Assembly: GCA_030824515.1 (NCBI GenBank)
Contig: JAVBXN010000009.1
Span: 47,858-111,857, forward strand
Reading direction: 5' to 3'
DNA from: Pelobacter sp.
GTDB lineage: Bacteria; Desulfobacterota; Desulfuromonadia; Geobacterales; Pseudopelobacteraceae
Length of the DNA stretch: 64,000 nucleotides
Shown here: one piece after another, positions 1 to 8,942 of the stretch
How the letters are laid out: the number at the start of each line of letters is the position of its first letter
How positions within the stretch are numbered: position 1 is the first letter of the stretch
The notes under the pieces: generated by a model
What the model was told of the DNA's origin: nothing
Database searches by the model: none
What the model saw: the letters and a program-made list of their open reading frames with translations, nothing else
Position numbers and translations under genes: made by a program

Positions 1-480
1 AGCGTACCGGTCCGGGAAGCGAAGTTCGTGCGCCTCGGTCCGCTGCTGCTTCAGGAGCGCGACGGCACGGGCGCCGTGGTACGCGACTACACCTGGAGCG
101 GTAGTGCCGGACGCGGTTCAACCCTGCTCGGCATCCGTCAGGGGGGAGCTGACTACGAATATCTCTTTGACGGCCGGGGGAGGGTGGCGGCGCTGATTGA
201 CGGCACACAGACTGTGGCGGCAGCCTACAGCTATGACCCTTTTGGCGCTCCTTACTCCAGCGGTTCCTTCAAACAACCGTTCCGTTCATCCTTCTCGGAA
301 TTCGACGAGCGGGCCGGTCTCTATCAATTCTCATCGCGCTTCTTTCTTCCAAATCCCGGCGCTATGATTTCCCGTCAGGTGACAACACAGCCGGGAGGTT
401 TGCCGGCCGGGAATCACTTCCGTCCGCTCCGTTTGCTGGAGATGCGTCCAACAGCGGCGTTACAGGGTTCTCTGCCCTGA
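1..480 (+). CDS. RHS-repeat protein, C-terminal part (cut by window start)
   Basis: The reading frame is open from base 1, so the gene begins upstream; the GTG at 28 is not a convincing start. The translation carries YD/RHS-like text (YLFDGRGRVAALID) and the RHS-associated core signature around YSYDPFGAPYSSG, followed by GLYQFSSRFF, which normally leads into the variable C-terminal end of RHS proteins. RHS proteins are large secreted or surface shells that often carry a toxin tip. Here the frame ends only about 40 residues after the core. Moving to the frame starting at 360 gives an alternative tail (RYDFPSGDN...) that stops at 485 and reads more like protein, so a one-base frameshift near 359 is possible. 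The family call is firm; whether the end is intact is uncertain. Confidence 0.7.
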   Translation, partial: SVPVREAKFVRLGPLLLQERDGTGAVVRDYTWSGSAGRGSTLLGIRQGGADYEYLFDGRGRVAALIDGTQTVAAAYSYDPFGAPYSSGSFKQPFRSSFSEFDERAGLYQFSSRFFLPNPGAMISRQVTTQPGGLPAGNHFRPLRLLEMRPTAALQGSLP

Positions 481-521
481 TTTGACCGGCAGTCGATGTT
501 AACGATGAGAGGATGGATATC

Positions 522-2222
522 ATGAAAATAATCAAACGCTTTCTGGCAACAGTATTCATCGCCGGTTTAATGACGGTAACGGGCTACCCAGTAATCGCCG
601 TTGCTGCCGATTACACCACCACCTACACCTATGACGATCTGGGTCGTCCCATTTCGGTCAATATCGGCGGTTCTACGGCTGATTTCGCCTATGACGCGGC
701 CGGCAACCGGAATGTCGTAAGTCTGTCGCCCGGCACAACAGCGCCGTCGGTTGTGGTCGTTTCGCCTCCTGACAGCGCTAGCGGAATATCTCCGGATGTA
801 ACGGTTGCCGCCACCTTCTCTCGCCCTGTCGATCCTGCAACCGTAACTACGGGTTCAAGCGGGTCGTTCAGGCTGATCGGGCCGGGAAGTGTGGCAGTGG
901 CAGGCGCGGTCAGCGTGTATGGGCTTGAGGCGGTTTTTGTTCCGGGCGCCCCCTTGCAAAACAACACACTTTACACTGCGACCGTCACCACCGGGGTCAA
1001 GGATCTTGCCGGTCGCGCCTTGACCCAGCAGAAGGTCTGGAGTTTCACCATCGGCGCGGCGCCAGACCTGACGAAACCGACGGTACTCTCGACAACTCCT
1101 GCAGCGGGTGGAGTAAGCGTCCCACTGGCGAACCCCATCACCGCGCTGTTCAGCGAGGCGCTCGATCCACTTAGCATCACCAGGTCCAGTTTCCTGGTCT
1201 TGAACGGTGCGTATTCTGTTTCGGCAAATGTCGAATATAACGCGTTGACAAGAGTTGTGACCATGCTCCCGGACGCGCCGCTTGATCCGGGTGTCACCTA
1301 TGTCGCCGTCCTGCTCTCTTCAATCACCGATCTGTCTGGCAACAGTATGGCGGCAAACAAGGAATGGATCTTCACCACCGAATTAACCGGACTTCCCGTC
1401 CTGCCGGCGCCGGATGTCCTTATACCGTATGACGGCCAGACCGACCTGCCGCTACGCACCTCCGTCGGGGCCATCTTCAACAAGGCGATGCTTCAGAGCA
1501 CCATCAATGCCTCTACATTCACTCTAACAAAGGGTGCGATGCCGATCGCTGGGTCGGTCAGCTATAATCCCGTCAAGCATCAGGCGACCTTCATCCCCAC
1601 CGATGCGCTGGATCCGGAAACCGTCCATACCGCAACATTGACCACCGCAATTACCGATGCAGTCGGCGTTCCCTTGCAGAATACGGTCACATGGAGTTTC
1701 ACCACCGCACCGTTGCCGCCTGTTCTTGTCACCTGCAATCTTTTCGGCGCCGGAAGCGGTATTGTCGAAAGCACTCCTCCAAACTTCGCCTGCAGTTTGG
1801 ATAGCTGTTACGGGAACTTTCCCAGGAATGTTGCCGTTTTGCTTCATCCGGTCCCCTACGACACGTCTCTCTTTGCCGGTTGGGGCGCGCCGTGTGCCGG
1901 AACCGGTGACTGTACGTTTGTCCCGGCTGGGGACACGACACTTAGCGCTGCTTTCGATCTTAAACCGGTACGTATATACGGTGCGCAGCCGCTGTACTTC
2001 ACCTCGCTCCAGGCGGCCTATGTCGAGACCGTCACAAGCGACATAATACAGGTGAAAGCCGTAACCTTCGTGGAAGATCTGACTGCCGACGGTGACAGAT
2101 TAGTGACTTTCCGGGGCGGCTATGACGCCGCATATGCTACAAATGGCGGATACGGTGAGCTGAAGGGGAAGTTGACCATCAAGTCCGGCCAGGTTGTCAT
2201 CGACAGGTTGGTAATTAAATGA
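522..2222 (+). CDS. Secreted protein with one YD repeat, three SbsA-type Ig-like domains and a C-terminal QAAY/GGYD module
   Basis: The protein has 566 residues if it starts at the ATG at 522, which has AGAGG nine bases upstream; an in-frame ATG at 513 is closer to that site and less likely. A signal peptide covers about residues 1-29 (hydrophobic core, then AVAAD). A single YD-repeat unit follows (YTYDDLGRPISV, FAYDAAGNR), then three repeats of about 105 residues with the Big_5/SbsA Ig-like pattern (PPDSASGISPDVTVAATFS at the start, KVWSFT at the end). Next comes a Cys-rich stretch (CSLDSC, GWGAPCAGTGDC) and the C-terminal module shared with the proteins ending at 51694 and 62618. It is probably an extracellular or outer-surface protein. 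The RHS-type start directly after an RHS gene end suggests modular exchange. Specific function is unknown. Confidence 0.75.
   Translation: MKIIKRFLATVFIAGLMTVTGYPVIAVAADYTTTYTYDDLGRPISVNIGGSTADFAYDAAGNRNVVSLSPGTTAPSVVVVSPPDSASGISPDVTVAATFSRPVDPATVTTGSSGSFRLIGPGSVAVAGAVSVYGLEAVFVPGAPLQNNTLYTATVTTGVKDLAGRALTQQKVWSFTIGAAPDLTKPTVLSTTPAAGGVSVPLANPITALFSEALDPLSITRSSFLVLNGAYSVSANVEYNALTRVVTMLPDAPLDPGVTYVAVLLSSITDLSGNSMAANKEWIFTTELTGLPVLPAPDVLIPYDGQTDLPLRTSVGAIFNKAMLQSTINASTFTLTKGAMPIAGSVSYNPVKHQATFIPTDALDPETVHTATLTTAITDAVGVPLQNTVTWSFTTAPLPPVLVTCNLFGAGSGIVESTPPNFACSLDSCYGNFPRNVAVLLHPVPYDTSLFAGWGAPCAGTGDCTFVPAGDTTLSAAFDLKPVRIYGAQPLYFTSLQAAYVETVTSDIIQVKAVTFVEDLTADGDRLVTFRGGYDAAYATNGGYGELKGKLTIKSGQVVIDRLVIK
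1965..2219 (+). other. Shared C-terminal module, copy A
   Basis: About 85 residues at the extreme C-terminus contain FTSLQAAY, then TFRGGYDAAY, then GELKGKLTIKSGQ and the terminal VVIDRLVIK. The same order of motifs ends the multicopper oxidase (51694) and the MBG-like protein (62618). The alternating hydrophobic pattern looks like the first turns of a right-handed beta-helix. Role unknown; see findings. Confidence 0.6.
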
Positions 2223-2346
2223 TTATCGGATAAACGCTGAACTCAGGCCAGTTTTGAAGCGACTTTATGGTGCCGGCTTATTTCGGACGAACTTCCCGAA
2301 GTGCTTTTGGGTTGAGATAGAACATTGCCTGTGGTATTGATATGGC

Positions 2347-2378
2347 CACCCGCTGTTTTTTGGCGGGTGTCTTTTTTT
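2347..2378 (+). terminator. Rho-independent terminator after the Ig-like protein
   Basis: A hairpin with arms CACCCGC and GCGGGTG is followed by CTTTTTTT. It lies 125 bases after the stop of the preceding gene and before the kdsA promoter region, so it separates the accessory genes from the Kdo operon. Confidence 0.8.
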
Positions 2379-2409
2379 ATTGATACCGTACTGTTAAGTC
2401 GGTATACGA

Positions 2410-2437
2410 TTGGCAATACTGCCTGCTCCGGAATAAT
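2410..2437 (+). promoter_or_regulatory. Possible sigma-70 promoter of the kdsA operon
   Basis: TTGGCA (2410-2415) and AATAAT (2432-2437) are separated by 16 bases and lie after the terminator and 42 bases before the kdsA start. The -10 box sits inside an inverted repeat (CCGGAAT and ATTCCGG, 2428-2442), which could be an operator. Read by eye only. Confidence 0.4.
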
Positions 2438-2479
2438 TCCGGGCAATTCACAACTTTGATTAAAGGGACTGGAATTCAA

Positions 2480-3313
2480 ATGACTCGCGAAATAATTATC
2501 GGAAATGTCAAGATCGGCGGAACACGTCCGCTGGCGCTGATTGCAGGGCCCTGCGTGATTGAAAACGAAGCCGCCACGTTGCGCCATGCCGAAAAGCTTC
2601 TGACGATCTGTAACGGCGTGAACATACCGCTGATCTTCAAAGCCTCCTACGACAAGGCCAACCGCACTTCGATCAACGCTTTCCGCGGGCCGGGAATCAA
2701 GGAAGGTCTGGCCATTCTGCGCAAGGTCAAGGAAACTCTGGGACTGCCGGTCCTGTCCGATGTGCACTCGATCGAGCAGATCTCCCCCGCGGCAGAAGTG
2801 CTGGATGTTCTGCAGATTCCCGCCTTCCTCTGTCGCCAGACCGACCTTCTGATTGCCGCGGCAAAATGCGGCCGGGTGATCAATGTGAAGAAAGGGCAGT
2901 TCCTGGCGCCCTGGGACATGAAAAACGTTGCCGGAAAGATTGCGGCCAGCGGCAATGAAAACATCATCCTGACCGAGCGCGGCGCTTCCTTTGGCTACAA
3001 CAACTTGGTCGTGGACATGCGCAGTTTCCCGGTAATGCGTGCCACAGGCTATCCGGTGGTGTTTGATGCCACTCACAGCGTGCAGCTGCCGGGCGGGCAG
3101 GGTGAAAGTTCTGGCGGGCAGCGCGAATTTGTCGAGTACCTCTCGCGGGCCGCGGTAGCCACCGGCATCGACGGGATTTTCATGGAGGTGCACGAGGATC
3201 CGGACAAGGCGCTCTGCGACGGTCCCAACTCGATTCCTCTGAGCGAACTTGCCCAGTTGTTGAATACGCTCAAAGCGGTTGACTTGGTTGTGAAACAGAG
3301 GATGCACGAATGA
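2480..3313 (+). CDS. kdsA: 3-deoxy-8-phosphooctulonate synthase (Kdo-8-P synthase)
   Basis: This cytoplasmic enzyme condenses phosphoenolpyruvate with arabinose 5-phosphate to give Kdo 8-phosphate, the first committed step to the Kdo of LPS. The 277-residue length is normal. The ATG at 2480 was chosen over the in-frame TTG at 2456 because the family starts near this point. Visible motifs are [45 protein letters not shown] and [16 protein letters not shown]. The segment IAGPCVIE places a Cys (residue 25) where metal-dependent (class II, Aquifex-type) enzymes have one and E. coli KdsA has Asn, so a metal-dependent enzyme is expected. The stop overlaps the kdsD start (ATGA), indicating translational coupling. 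Confidence 0.97.
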   Translation: MTREIIIGNVKIGGTRPLALIAGPCVIENEAATLRHAEKLLTICNGVNIPLIFKASYDKANRTSINAFRGPGIKEGLAILRKVKETLGLPVLSDVHSIEQISPAAEVLDVLQIPAFLCRQTDLLIAAAKCGRVINVKKGQFLAPWDMKNVAGKIAASGNENIILTERGASFGYNNLVVDMRSFPVMRATGYPVVFDATHSVQLPGGQGESSGGQREFVEYLSRAAVATGIDGIFMEVHEDPDKALCDGPNSIPLSELAQLLNTLKAVDLVVKQRMHE

Positions 3314-4278
3314 CAGTGATAGCTGAGGCACGCCGGGTTATCCGGGTCGAGGCGGAAGCGCTATCCGTGATGGCGGCTCGCATCGATGAATCGTTCGAGA
3401 AAGCGGTGGATTTGATCCTGGCCAGTTCCGGCCGGGTAATCGTCAGCGGCATGGGCAAATCCGGACTGGTCGGGCAGAAAATCGCCTCCACCATGGCCTC
3501 CACCGGCACTCCGGCTTTTTTTCTCCACCCGGCCGAAGGCATCCATGGTGACTTGGGCATGATCATGACCGGAGACGTGGTAATTGCCATTTCCAATAGC
3601 GGGGAAACCGAGGAGATCATGCGGATCCTCCCCTCCGTCAAACGCCTGGGCGCCCATCTCATCGCGATGACCAGCAGCCAGACATCAAACCTGGCCCGTT
3701 CCAGTGACGTGTTTCTGGATGTGTCGGTCAAGGAGGAGGCCTGTCCGCTGGGACTGGCGCCGACGGCTTCGACTACCGCCGCGCTGGCGATGGGGGACGC
3801 GCTGGCGGTGGCGTTGCTGGTTAAGCGTGGCTTCAGGGCCGAGGATTTTGCCATATTCCATCCCGGCGGCTCTCTGGGCAAAAAACTGCTGCTGCGGGTG
3901 GAAGACCTGATGCACAGCGGAGATGGCATACCTTTGGTCCGGGAAGATACGCTGATGAAGGATGCGCTGTTTGTAATCACTTCCAAGGGACTGGGCGTCA
4001 CCGGTGTCTGCGACGGCAGCGGTGCGCTGCGTGGAGTGATAACCGACGGCGATCTGCGCCGGTCGCTGGAAAAGGGGTATGATATCCTGAACCGGAGCGC
4101 CGCCGAGATCATGAAACGCGGGCCTTTACGCATCAAACGCGGTGAACTCGCCGCTGCGGCACTGCAGATCATGGAGCATCGCGCCATTACCTCGCTGTTT
4201 GTCTTTGACGACGACTCAAGCACGGCGCCCTGCGGCATAGTCCACCTGCATGACATCCTGAAAGCGGGTATCGCCTGA
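3310..4278 (+). CDS. kdsD: Arabinose-5-phosphate isomerase
   Basis: The enzyme interconverts ribulose 5-phosphate and arabinose 5-phosphate, supplying the substrate of the adjacent KdsA. At 322 residues it has the full KdsD/KpsF architecture: an N-terminal SIS sugar-isomerase domain ([19 protein letters not shown], then [10 protein letters not shown]) and two C-terminal CBS domains (from about residue 200; [11 protein letters not shown] near 245). The motif [11 protein letters not shown] links the two parts, as in this family. It overlaps kdsA by four bases and kdsC by one base, so the three genes of Kdo synthesis are transcribed and probably translated together. Confidence 0.96.
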   Translation: MTVIAEARRVIRVEAEALSVMAARIDESFEKAVDLILASSGRVIVSGMGKSGLVGQKIASTMASTGTPAFFLHPAEGIHGDLGMIMTGDVVIAISNSGETEEIMRILPSVKRLGAHLIAMTSSQTSNLARSSDVFLDVSVKEEACPLGLAPTASTTAALAMGDALAVALLVKRGFRAEDFAIFHPGGSLGKKLLLRVEDLMHSGDGIPLVREDTLMKDALFVITSKGLGVTGVCDGSGALRGVITDGDLRRSLEKGYDILNRSAAEIMKRGPLRIKRGELAAAALQIMEHRAITSLFVFDDDSSTAPCGIVHLHDILKAGIA

Positions 4279-4793
4279 TGAACGATAAATTGAAAAATAT
4301 CAAACTGTTGCTGCTGGATGTGGATGGCGTCATGACCGACGGCGGCATTATCTATGACGGCAACGGCCTTGAAACCAAGGTATTCAATGTCAAGGACGGT
4401 CACGGCATAAAGATGCTGCAGCGTTACGGTATCGAAGTTGGCATTATTACCGGTCGCACATCCCGGGTCGTTGAAATCCGTGCCGCTGAGCTGGGTATCC
4501 AGATCGTTTATCAGGGAGCGCTGAAAAAGCTGGACAGCTATCAGGACGTGAAGCAGAAAACCGGCCTGTCCGACAGCCAGATCGCCTACGTCGGCGATGA
4601 CGTGATCGATGTCCCGGTGATGAGGCGTGTCGCTTTTTCTGCCGCTCCCGCGGACGGGCTTCCGGAAGCTCTGGGTGTCGCTGATTATGTGACCTCAAAG
4701 GGGGGCGGCAAGGGAGCTGTGCGTGAAGTTTGCGATCTGATTCTGAAAGGTTGCGGCTTTTGGGACGAGGTGGCCAGCCGTTATGAATTGTGA
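4278..4793 (+). CDS. kdsC: 3-deoxy-D-manno-octulosonate 8-phosphate phosphatase
   Basis: This small HAD-superfamily phosphatase of 171 residues removes the phosphate from Kdo 8-phosphate. HAD motif I is LLLDVDGVMTDG with its two Asp residues, motif II is GIITGRTS, and motif IV is YVGDDVIDVPVM. The short capless form and tetramer-type length match KdsC (YrbI). The ATG at 4278 overlaps the last base of the kdsD stop codon. An 85-base gap separates it from lptC. Confidence 0.95.
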   Translation: MNDKLKNIKLLLLDVDGVMTDGGIIYDGNGLETKVFNVKDGHGIKMLQRYGIEVGIITGRTSRVVEIRAAELGIQIVYQGALKKLDSYQDVKQKTGLSDSQIAYVGDDVIDVPVMRRVAFSAAPADGLPEALGVADYVTSKGGGKGAVREVCDLILKGCGFWDEVASRYEL

Positions 4794-4878
4794 CCTTCAA
4801 TCTTTGTGCCAAAAATGTAGTCATGAACCACGTTCTGCTGGACAGTCCCCCTCCTCGATGGTATAGTCCCGCATTATT

Positions 4879-5553
4879 ATGGTATCGCCCGTTTTTATCA
4901 GACCGCTGCTGGTCATTATCGTAACTACGGCGTTTATCGGTATCGTGGCCGTCATCTACCGGAACGGTTCTCATAGACAGGTTGCGGCGCAGTCAGTCAT
5001 TCAGCAGCTTCCCCAGAATATCGATGTCGCCCTGAATAAAGCTCGTTTCAGTGAAATTCGGGACGGTTCGGTGGTTTGGGAACTGTTGGCCGAACATGTC
5101 GAGTATGACAAGAGCGGTGAGGTGGCCCATCTTAGCGGAATCCAGATGGATTTTGCGCGCAGCAGGTTGGGTGGCGCAATTGCCGTAACCGCTGAACGTG
5201 GCGATTATTTCAGTAACAGCAACAATATACAGCTGCAAGGCAAGGTGCATGTCAAGGCGGAGGAAGGAATCTCCTTTGACACTGACTCGATAGAATACAA
5301 CGCATTAAAGTCCCGGTTCAAAACAGCCGACCGGGTTGTTTTCCGGCAACAACGATTGAGTCTCACCGCAAACGGGATGGAGTTGGATGTAAAGGATCAG
5401 CGCGCACGTTTCATGAAAACAGTTGAAGCGACTGTGGCCGGGGCGTCGCTGCATAAGACGGTCCCTGTGACTGCGGTGGCAAAGACCGTTCGTCCCGCAA
5501 AAAAACAGCCGGTAAAAAAAGTCGGAAAACGCGGTAAAGGTAAAAAACGATGA
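4879..5553 (+). CDS. lptC: LPS export protein LptC
   Basis: LptC is the bitopic inner-membrane protein that receives LPS from the LptBFG transporter and hands it to LptA. One transmembrane segment lies at about residues 9-26, followed by a periplasmic beta-jellyroll region; sequence such as WELLAEHVEYDK and LSGIQMDF fits the LptC/YrbK family. The C-terminus is a long basic tail rich in Lys (about residues 195-224), beyond the usual family end. No strong ribosome-binding site precedes the ATG at 4879, but no better start is visible. The stop overlaps lptA (ATGA). Confidence 0.88.
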   Translation: MVSPVFIRPLLVIIVTTAFIGIVAVIYRNGSHRQVAAQSVIQQLPQNIDVALNKARFSEIRDGSVVWELLAEHVEYDKSGEVAHLSGIQMDFARSRLGGAIAVTAERGDYFSNSNNIQLQGKVHVKAEEGISFDTDSIEYNALKSRFKTADRVVFRQQRLSLTANGMELDVKDQRARFMKTVEATVAGASLHKTVPVTAVAKTVRPAKKQPVKKVGKRGKGKKR

Positions 5554-6071
5554 ATAAACAGATATCCTTGATGGTTTTGGTCTTCATGCTTTTGGCACCA
5601 GTTGCGCTGGCCGCTTCCGCCGACAAGTCCAGTCGCAAGGACCGCTCCAATTTGCCTATTACGATCAAATCAAATGAACTGACCGCCGACAACAAGGGCA
5701 AGACAGCTGTGTTTACCGGTAAGGTTGTTGCCAAACAGGGTGACATATCCATCTTTGCCGATAAGATCACCGTCAACTATGCTGATAAAAAAGGTGATGT
5801 CGAAAAGATCGAAGCTTCCGGAAATGTGCGCATCGTACAGCAGAACAAGACCGGGACAGCTGCCCAGGCTGTTTACGACAGTCGCGACGGACGCATCACC
5901 TTGACCGGCAACCCCAGGGTAATGCAGGGGGGCGACAGCATCAGCGGAAAGACCATCACCTACTATGTCGATGATGACAAAAGTGTTGTTTCAGGCGGAG
6001 ATGACCCAAAATCCAGAGTTGAGGCGGTGATAAATCCGCCTTCCAGGAAGGGTAATGCAGACGGTCGCTGA
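5550..6071 (+). CDS. lptA: LPS transport periplasmic protein LptA (OstA-like)
   Basis: The 173-residue protein has a signal peptide (about residues 1-22, ending ALAASAD) and an OstA/LptA jellyroll domain. The domain is recognisable from ITIKSNELTADNKGKTAVF, VVAKQGDISIFADKITV and the later SGKTITYYVDDD. LptA forms the periplasmic bridge that carries LPS to the outer membrane. It is flanked by lptC (4-base overlap) and lptB (17-base overlap). Confidence 0.92.
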   Translation: MNKQISLMVLVFMLLAPVALAASADKSSRKDRSNLPITIKSNELTADNKGKTAVFTGKVVAKQGDISIFADKITVNYADKKGDVEKIEASGNVRIVQQNKTGTAAQAVYDSRDGRITLTGNPRVMQGGDSISGKTITYYVDDDKSVVSGGDDPKSRVEAVINPPSRKGNADGR

Positions 6072-6795
6072 ACACTCCCGGCTCTGGACCACATCTCTCC
6101 AGAAGCGTTATGGCAGTCGCCAGGTTGTCAATGGTGTTGATATTTCAATCCGCTCCGGAGCTGTCATCGGATTGCTTGGTCCGAATGGAGCCGGCAAGAC
6201 AACCACTTTTTACATGGTGGTCGGCCTGGCGCAACCTGACGGAGGTCAGGTGTTTCTGGGAGATGAGGAAATTACAGGGCTGCCGATGTATCAACGCGCC
6301 CGCCGCGGCATCAGTTATCTACCGCAGGAGGCGTCAGTATTTCGCAAACTTTCGGTTGCGGACAACCTGCTTGCGATTCTTGAAACAGTCGAACCGGAAA
6401 GGAACCTTCGCCGGCAGCGCATGCAGCAGTTGCTGGAAGAGTTCAGCATCACTCATATCGCCTCTTCCATGGGATATGCGCTGTCCGGTGGTGAGCGGAG
6501 GCGTGTTGAGATAGCGCGAGCCCTGATAACGAATCCTTCTTTTATCCTGTTGGACGAGCCGTTCGCAGGTATCGACCCGATAGCGGTAGGAGATATTCAG
6601 AATCTGATAGTTTCGTTGAAAAACAGAAACATCGGTGTGCTGATCTCGGATCATAACGTAAGGGAAACACTGGGTGTCTGCGATGCGGCTTATATAATGA
6701 ACGCAGGTGAGGTGCTGGAGTACGGTACTCCCGATGAAATCGCAAACAGCAAAAAAGCTCGTGAAATTTATCTTGGAGATGATTTTAAGTTATAA
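6055..6795 (+). CDS. lptB: LPS export ABC transporter ATP-binding protein
   Basis: This cytoplasmic ATPase of 246 residues powers LPS extraction by the Lpt machine. Walker A is GLLGPNGAGKTTTF, the signature is ALSGGERRRVE, Walker B is ILLDEPFAGIDP, and the switch His lies in LISDHNVRETL. The latter and the C-terminal YLGDDFKL are typical of LptB. The start overlaps the end of lptA. The first 14 residues are a little longer than in most homologues, so an alternative start a few codons in is possible. The membrane partners lptF and lptG are not in the window. Confidence 0.96.
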   Translation: MQTVAEHSRLWTTSLQKRYGSRQVVNGVDISIRSGAVIGLLGPNGAGKTTTFYMVVGLAQPDGGQVFLGDEEITGLPMYQRARRGISYLPQEASVFRKLSVADNLLAILETVEPERNLRRQRMQQLLEEFSITHIASSMGYALSGGERRRVEIARALITNPSFILLDEPFAGIDPIAVGDIQNLIVSLKNRNIGVLISDHNVRETLGVCDAAYIMNAGEVLEYGTPDEIANSKKAREIYLGDDFKL

Positions 6796-6880
6796 TACGA
6801 TTTGATTTTGACAGCCGTGCGTTGGAATAGATTACAAAAAAGCAATAGTCTCGTTTAGTCGGGACAGAGGTTTACGATTC

Positions 6881-8320
6881 ATGGCAATGGAGATGCGCCA
6901 ACAACTTAAGATGTCTCAGCAGCTGGTGATGACGCCGCAATTGCAGCAGGCCATCAAGTTGCTACAGCTGACCCGACTGGAACTTCAGGATCTGGTTCGC
7001 CAGGAACTGGAGGAAAATCCGCTTCTGGAAGAAACCGCGGAAACTGAAGACATTAGTGAACCGGATGTTCTGGAAACCGCCGAGCTGGAAGTTGATCCTG
7101 CCGAGAATTCAACTGAATTTCACGAAGTTGAAACGGGTGAAGAAACCCTGCGGGATTGGGACAGCTACCTGGATGGTTATAACTACAGTTCCGGAGAACA
7201 GTACAGTGGCGACGACGACCGGCCATCTTTCGAGAATCTTCTGACCCGTCAGGGGACATTGATAGATCACCTGTTATGGCAGTTGCATATGGGGCAGTAT
7301 TCCGAAATGGATGTGCGGGTAGGAGAGGTAATCATCGGCAATATCGATGAATCCGGCTACCTGAGGGCATCGCTGCCGGAGATCGCTGCCGCCAGCAATT
7401 CTTCGGAAGATGATGTCATGGATGTGTTGGAGTGTATCCAGGAGTTTGATCCGCCCGGTGTCGCGGCCAGGGATTTGCGGGAATGCCTGTTGATCCAGGC
7501 CCGTTTCATGGGGATGAAGGGAAGCGTTGTTGAAGGGATACTGCTGAACCATATCAGTGATCTTGAAAAACGTAATTACAAGCAGATTGCACGTGCTCTT
7601 AAGGTAGACATCAACCAGGTATTGATGGCCTCCAAAATCATCGGCGGCTTTGATCCCCGCCCAGGATCTTCGTTCAACTCGGATGAAGTGCACTACATAT
7701 CTCCGGATATATTTGTTCACAAGGTTGGCGACGATTATGTGGTGATGCTCAACGAGGAAGGGTTGCCAAATCTCAAGGTCAGCACCCAGTATACGGAGAT
7801 CCGGGGAACCGGTTCAATCGATAACCATGCCGAGGAATATATCAGCGGCAAGGTTCGTTCCGCCCAGTGGCTGATAAAGAGTATTCAGCAGCGGCAAAGA
7901 ACAATCTACAAGGTTGCCAAGAGCATTATCCGTTTCCAGCGTGAATATTTCGACCGTGGCATCGAATATCTGCGCCCTCTGGTTTTGAGGGATATTGCGG
8001 AAGATATTGGAATGCACGAATCAACCATCAGCAGGGTGACAACCAACAAATACATGCAGACTCCGCAGGGGTTGTATGAGCTGAAGTACTTTTTCAACAG
8101 CGGTCTCTCCACAAGCGAGGGCGAGTTCCTCGCCTCCGAGAGCGTCAAGAACAGAATCAAGGAAATCATTGAAAAGGAAGACCCCAAAAAGCCGCTTTCT
8201 GATCAGAAGATTGCCGAGTTGCTGTCGGGACAAACAGTCAACATTGCACGCCGAACTGTAACCAAATATCGCGAAATGCTCAAATTTGGTTCATCATCGG
8301 AACGAAAGCGACATTTTTGA
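6881..8320 (+). CDS. rpoN: RNA polymerase sigma-54 factor
   Basis: The 479-residue protein shows all three RpoN regions. The N-terminal activator-interacting region is Gln/Leu-rich (LKMSQQLVMTPQLQQAIKLL), followed by an acidic region II (about residues 50-115), the core-binding domain, an HTH (ESTISRVTTNKY) and the C-terminal RpoN box (ARRTVTKYREML). It directs promoters with GG/GC elements at -24/-12 and needs AAA+ activators. One such activator is encoded at 15496, and two candidate sigma-54 promoters are seen (16978-16995 and 56863-56881). An 85-base gap separates it from lptB. Confidence 0.98.
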   Translation: MAMEMRQQLKMSQQLVMTPQLQQAIKLLQLTRLELQDLVRQELEENPLLEETAETEDISEPDVLETAELEVDPAENSTEFHEVETGEETLRDWDSYLDGYNYSSGEQYSGDDDRPSFENLLTRQGTLIDHLLWQLHMGQYSEMDVRVGEVIIGNIDESGYLRASLPEIAAASNSSEDDVMDVLECIQEFDPPGVAARDLRECLLIQARFMGMKGSVVEGILLNHISDLEKRNYKQIARALKVDINQVLMASKIIGGFDPRPGSSFNSDEVHYISPDIFVHKVGDDYVVMLNEEGLPNLKVSTQYTEIRGTGSIDNHAEEYISGKVRSAQWLIKSIQQRQRTIYKVAKSIIRFQREYFDRGIEYLRPLVLRDIAEDIGMHESTISRVTTNKYMQTPQGLYELKYFFNSGLSTSEGEFLASESVKNRIKEIIEKEDPKKPLSDQKIAELLSGQTVNIARRTVTKYREMLKFGSSSERKRHF

Positions 8321-8377
8321 CGCGCTGTCGATACGACAGACGTCCATATTGCAGCACCCAACAAACAGGAGGATAGT

Positions 8378-8926
8378 ATGCAAACAACCATGACATTCAG
8401 GCACATGGAGCAAAGCGATGCCCTTAAGGCGTACGCGGAGGAAAAACTCGAAAGAGTGGTGAAGTATATCGATGGACCGATCAATGCGCAGGTTTATTTT
8501 TCTGTAGAAAAGAAGATCCGCCACATTGTTGAAATCGTTATATCGGCAAAGGGTGTCAGCACCAAGGCTTCCGAAGCAACCAATGACATGTATGCGGCAA
8601 TTGATGCGGTTATTGATAAAATTGAACGCCAGCTCAAACGCTACAAGGAAAAGATCAAGGCTCACAAGCCTAACGGCGACGAGCACTCACGTCAGCTTTC
8701 CAAAAAAGTATTTGAAGCCGAGAGTATTGAAGCCAGTGCCGAACCGGTTGTGATCAAGACCACCACTGAAACAGCCAAGCCGATGTCGGTTGATGAAGCT
8801 GTGATGCAGATGGATTTGCTGCACAAGGACTTTATCGTGTTCATTGATGCCGACAGCGGAGAAATAAATGTTCTCTATCGTCGTAAAGATGGTAACTTTG
8901 GCCTGATTGAGCCGCATCGGGCTTGA
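8378..8926 (+). CDS. hpf: Ribosome hibernation promoting factor, long form
   Basis: The 182-residue protein has an N-terminal ribosome-binding domain (residues 1-100; FRHMEQSDALKAYAEEKLER) and a C-terminal dimerisation domain (about residues 120-180; KPMSVDEAVMQMDLL, FIVFIDADSGEINVLYRRKD). The long form dimerises 70S ribosomes into 100S particles in slow growth. A strong ribosome-binding site (AGGAGG) precedes the ATG. Position directly after rpoN is the common order in proteobacteria. Confidence 0.95.
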   Translation: MQTTMTFRHMEQSDALKAYAEEKLERVVKYIDGPINAQVYFSVEKKIRHIVEIVISAKGVSTKASEATNDMYAAIDAVIDKIERQLKRYKEKIKAHKPNGDEHSRQLSKKVFEAESIEASAEPVVIKTTTETAKPMSVDEAVMQMDLLHKDFIVFIDADSGEINVLYRRKDGNFGLIEPHRA

Positions 8927-8942
8927 TTGACGGGAAATTGTC

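Noticed and set aside
2243..3331. Long minus-strand frame of 362 codons over kdsA
   Set aside because: It is an antisense shadow of kdsA with no recognisable motif, no ribosome-binding site and low-complexity basic text; the plus-strand gene is certain.
3270..4403. Long minus-strand frame of 377 codons over kdsD
   Set aside because: It mirrors the kdsD coding frame, with Ser/Arg-rich sequence typical of antisense reading.
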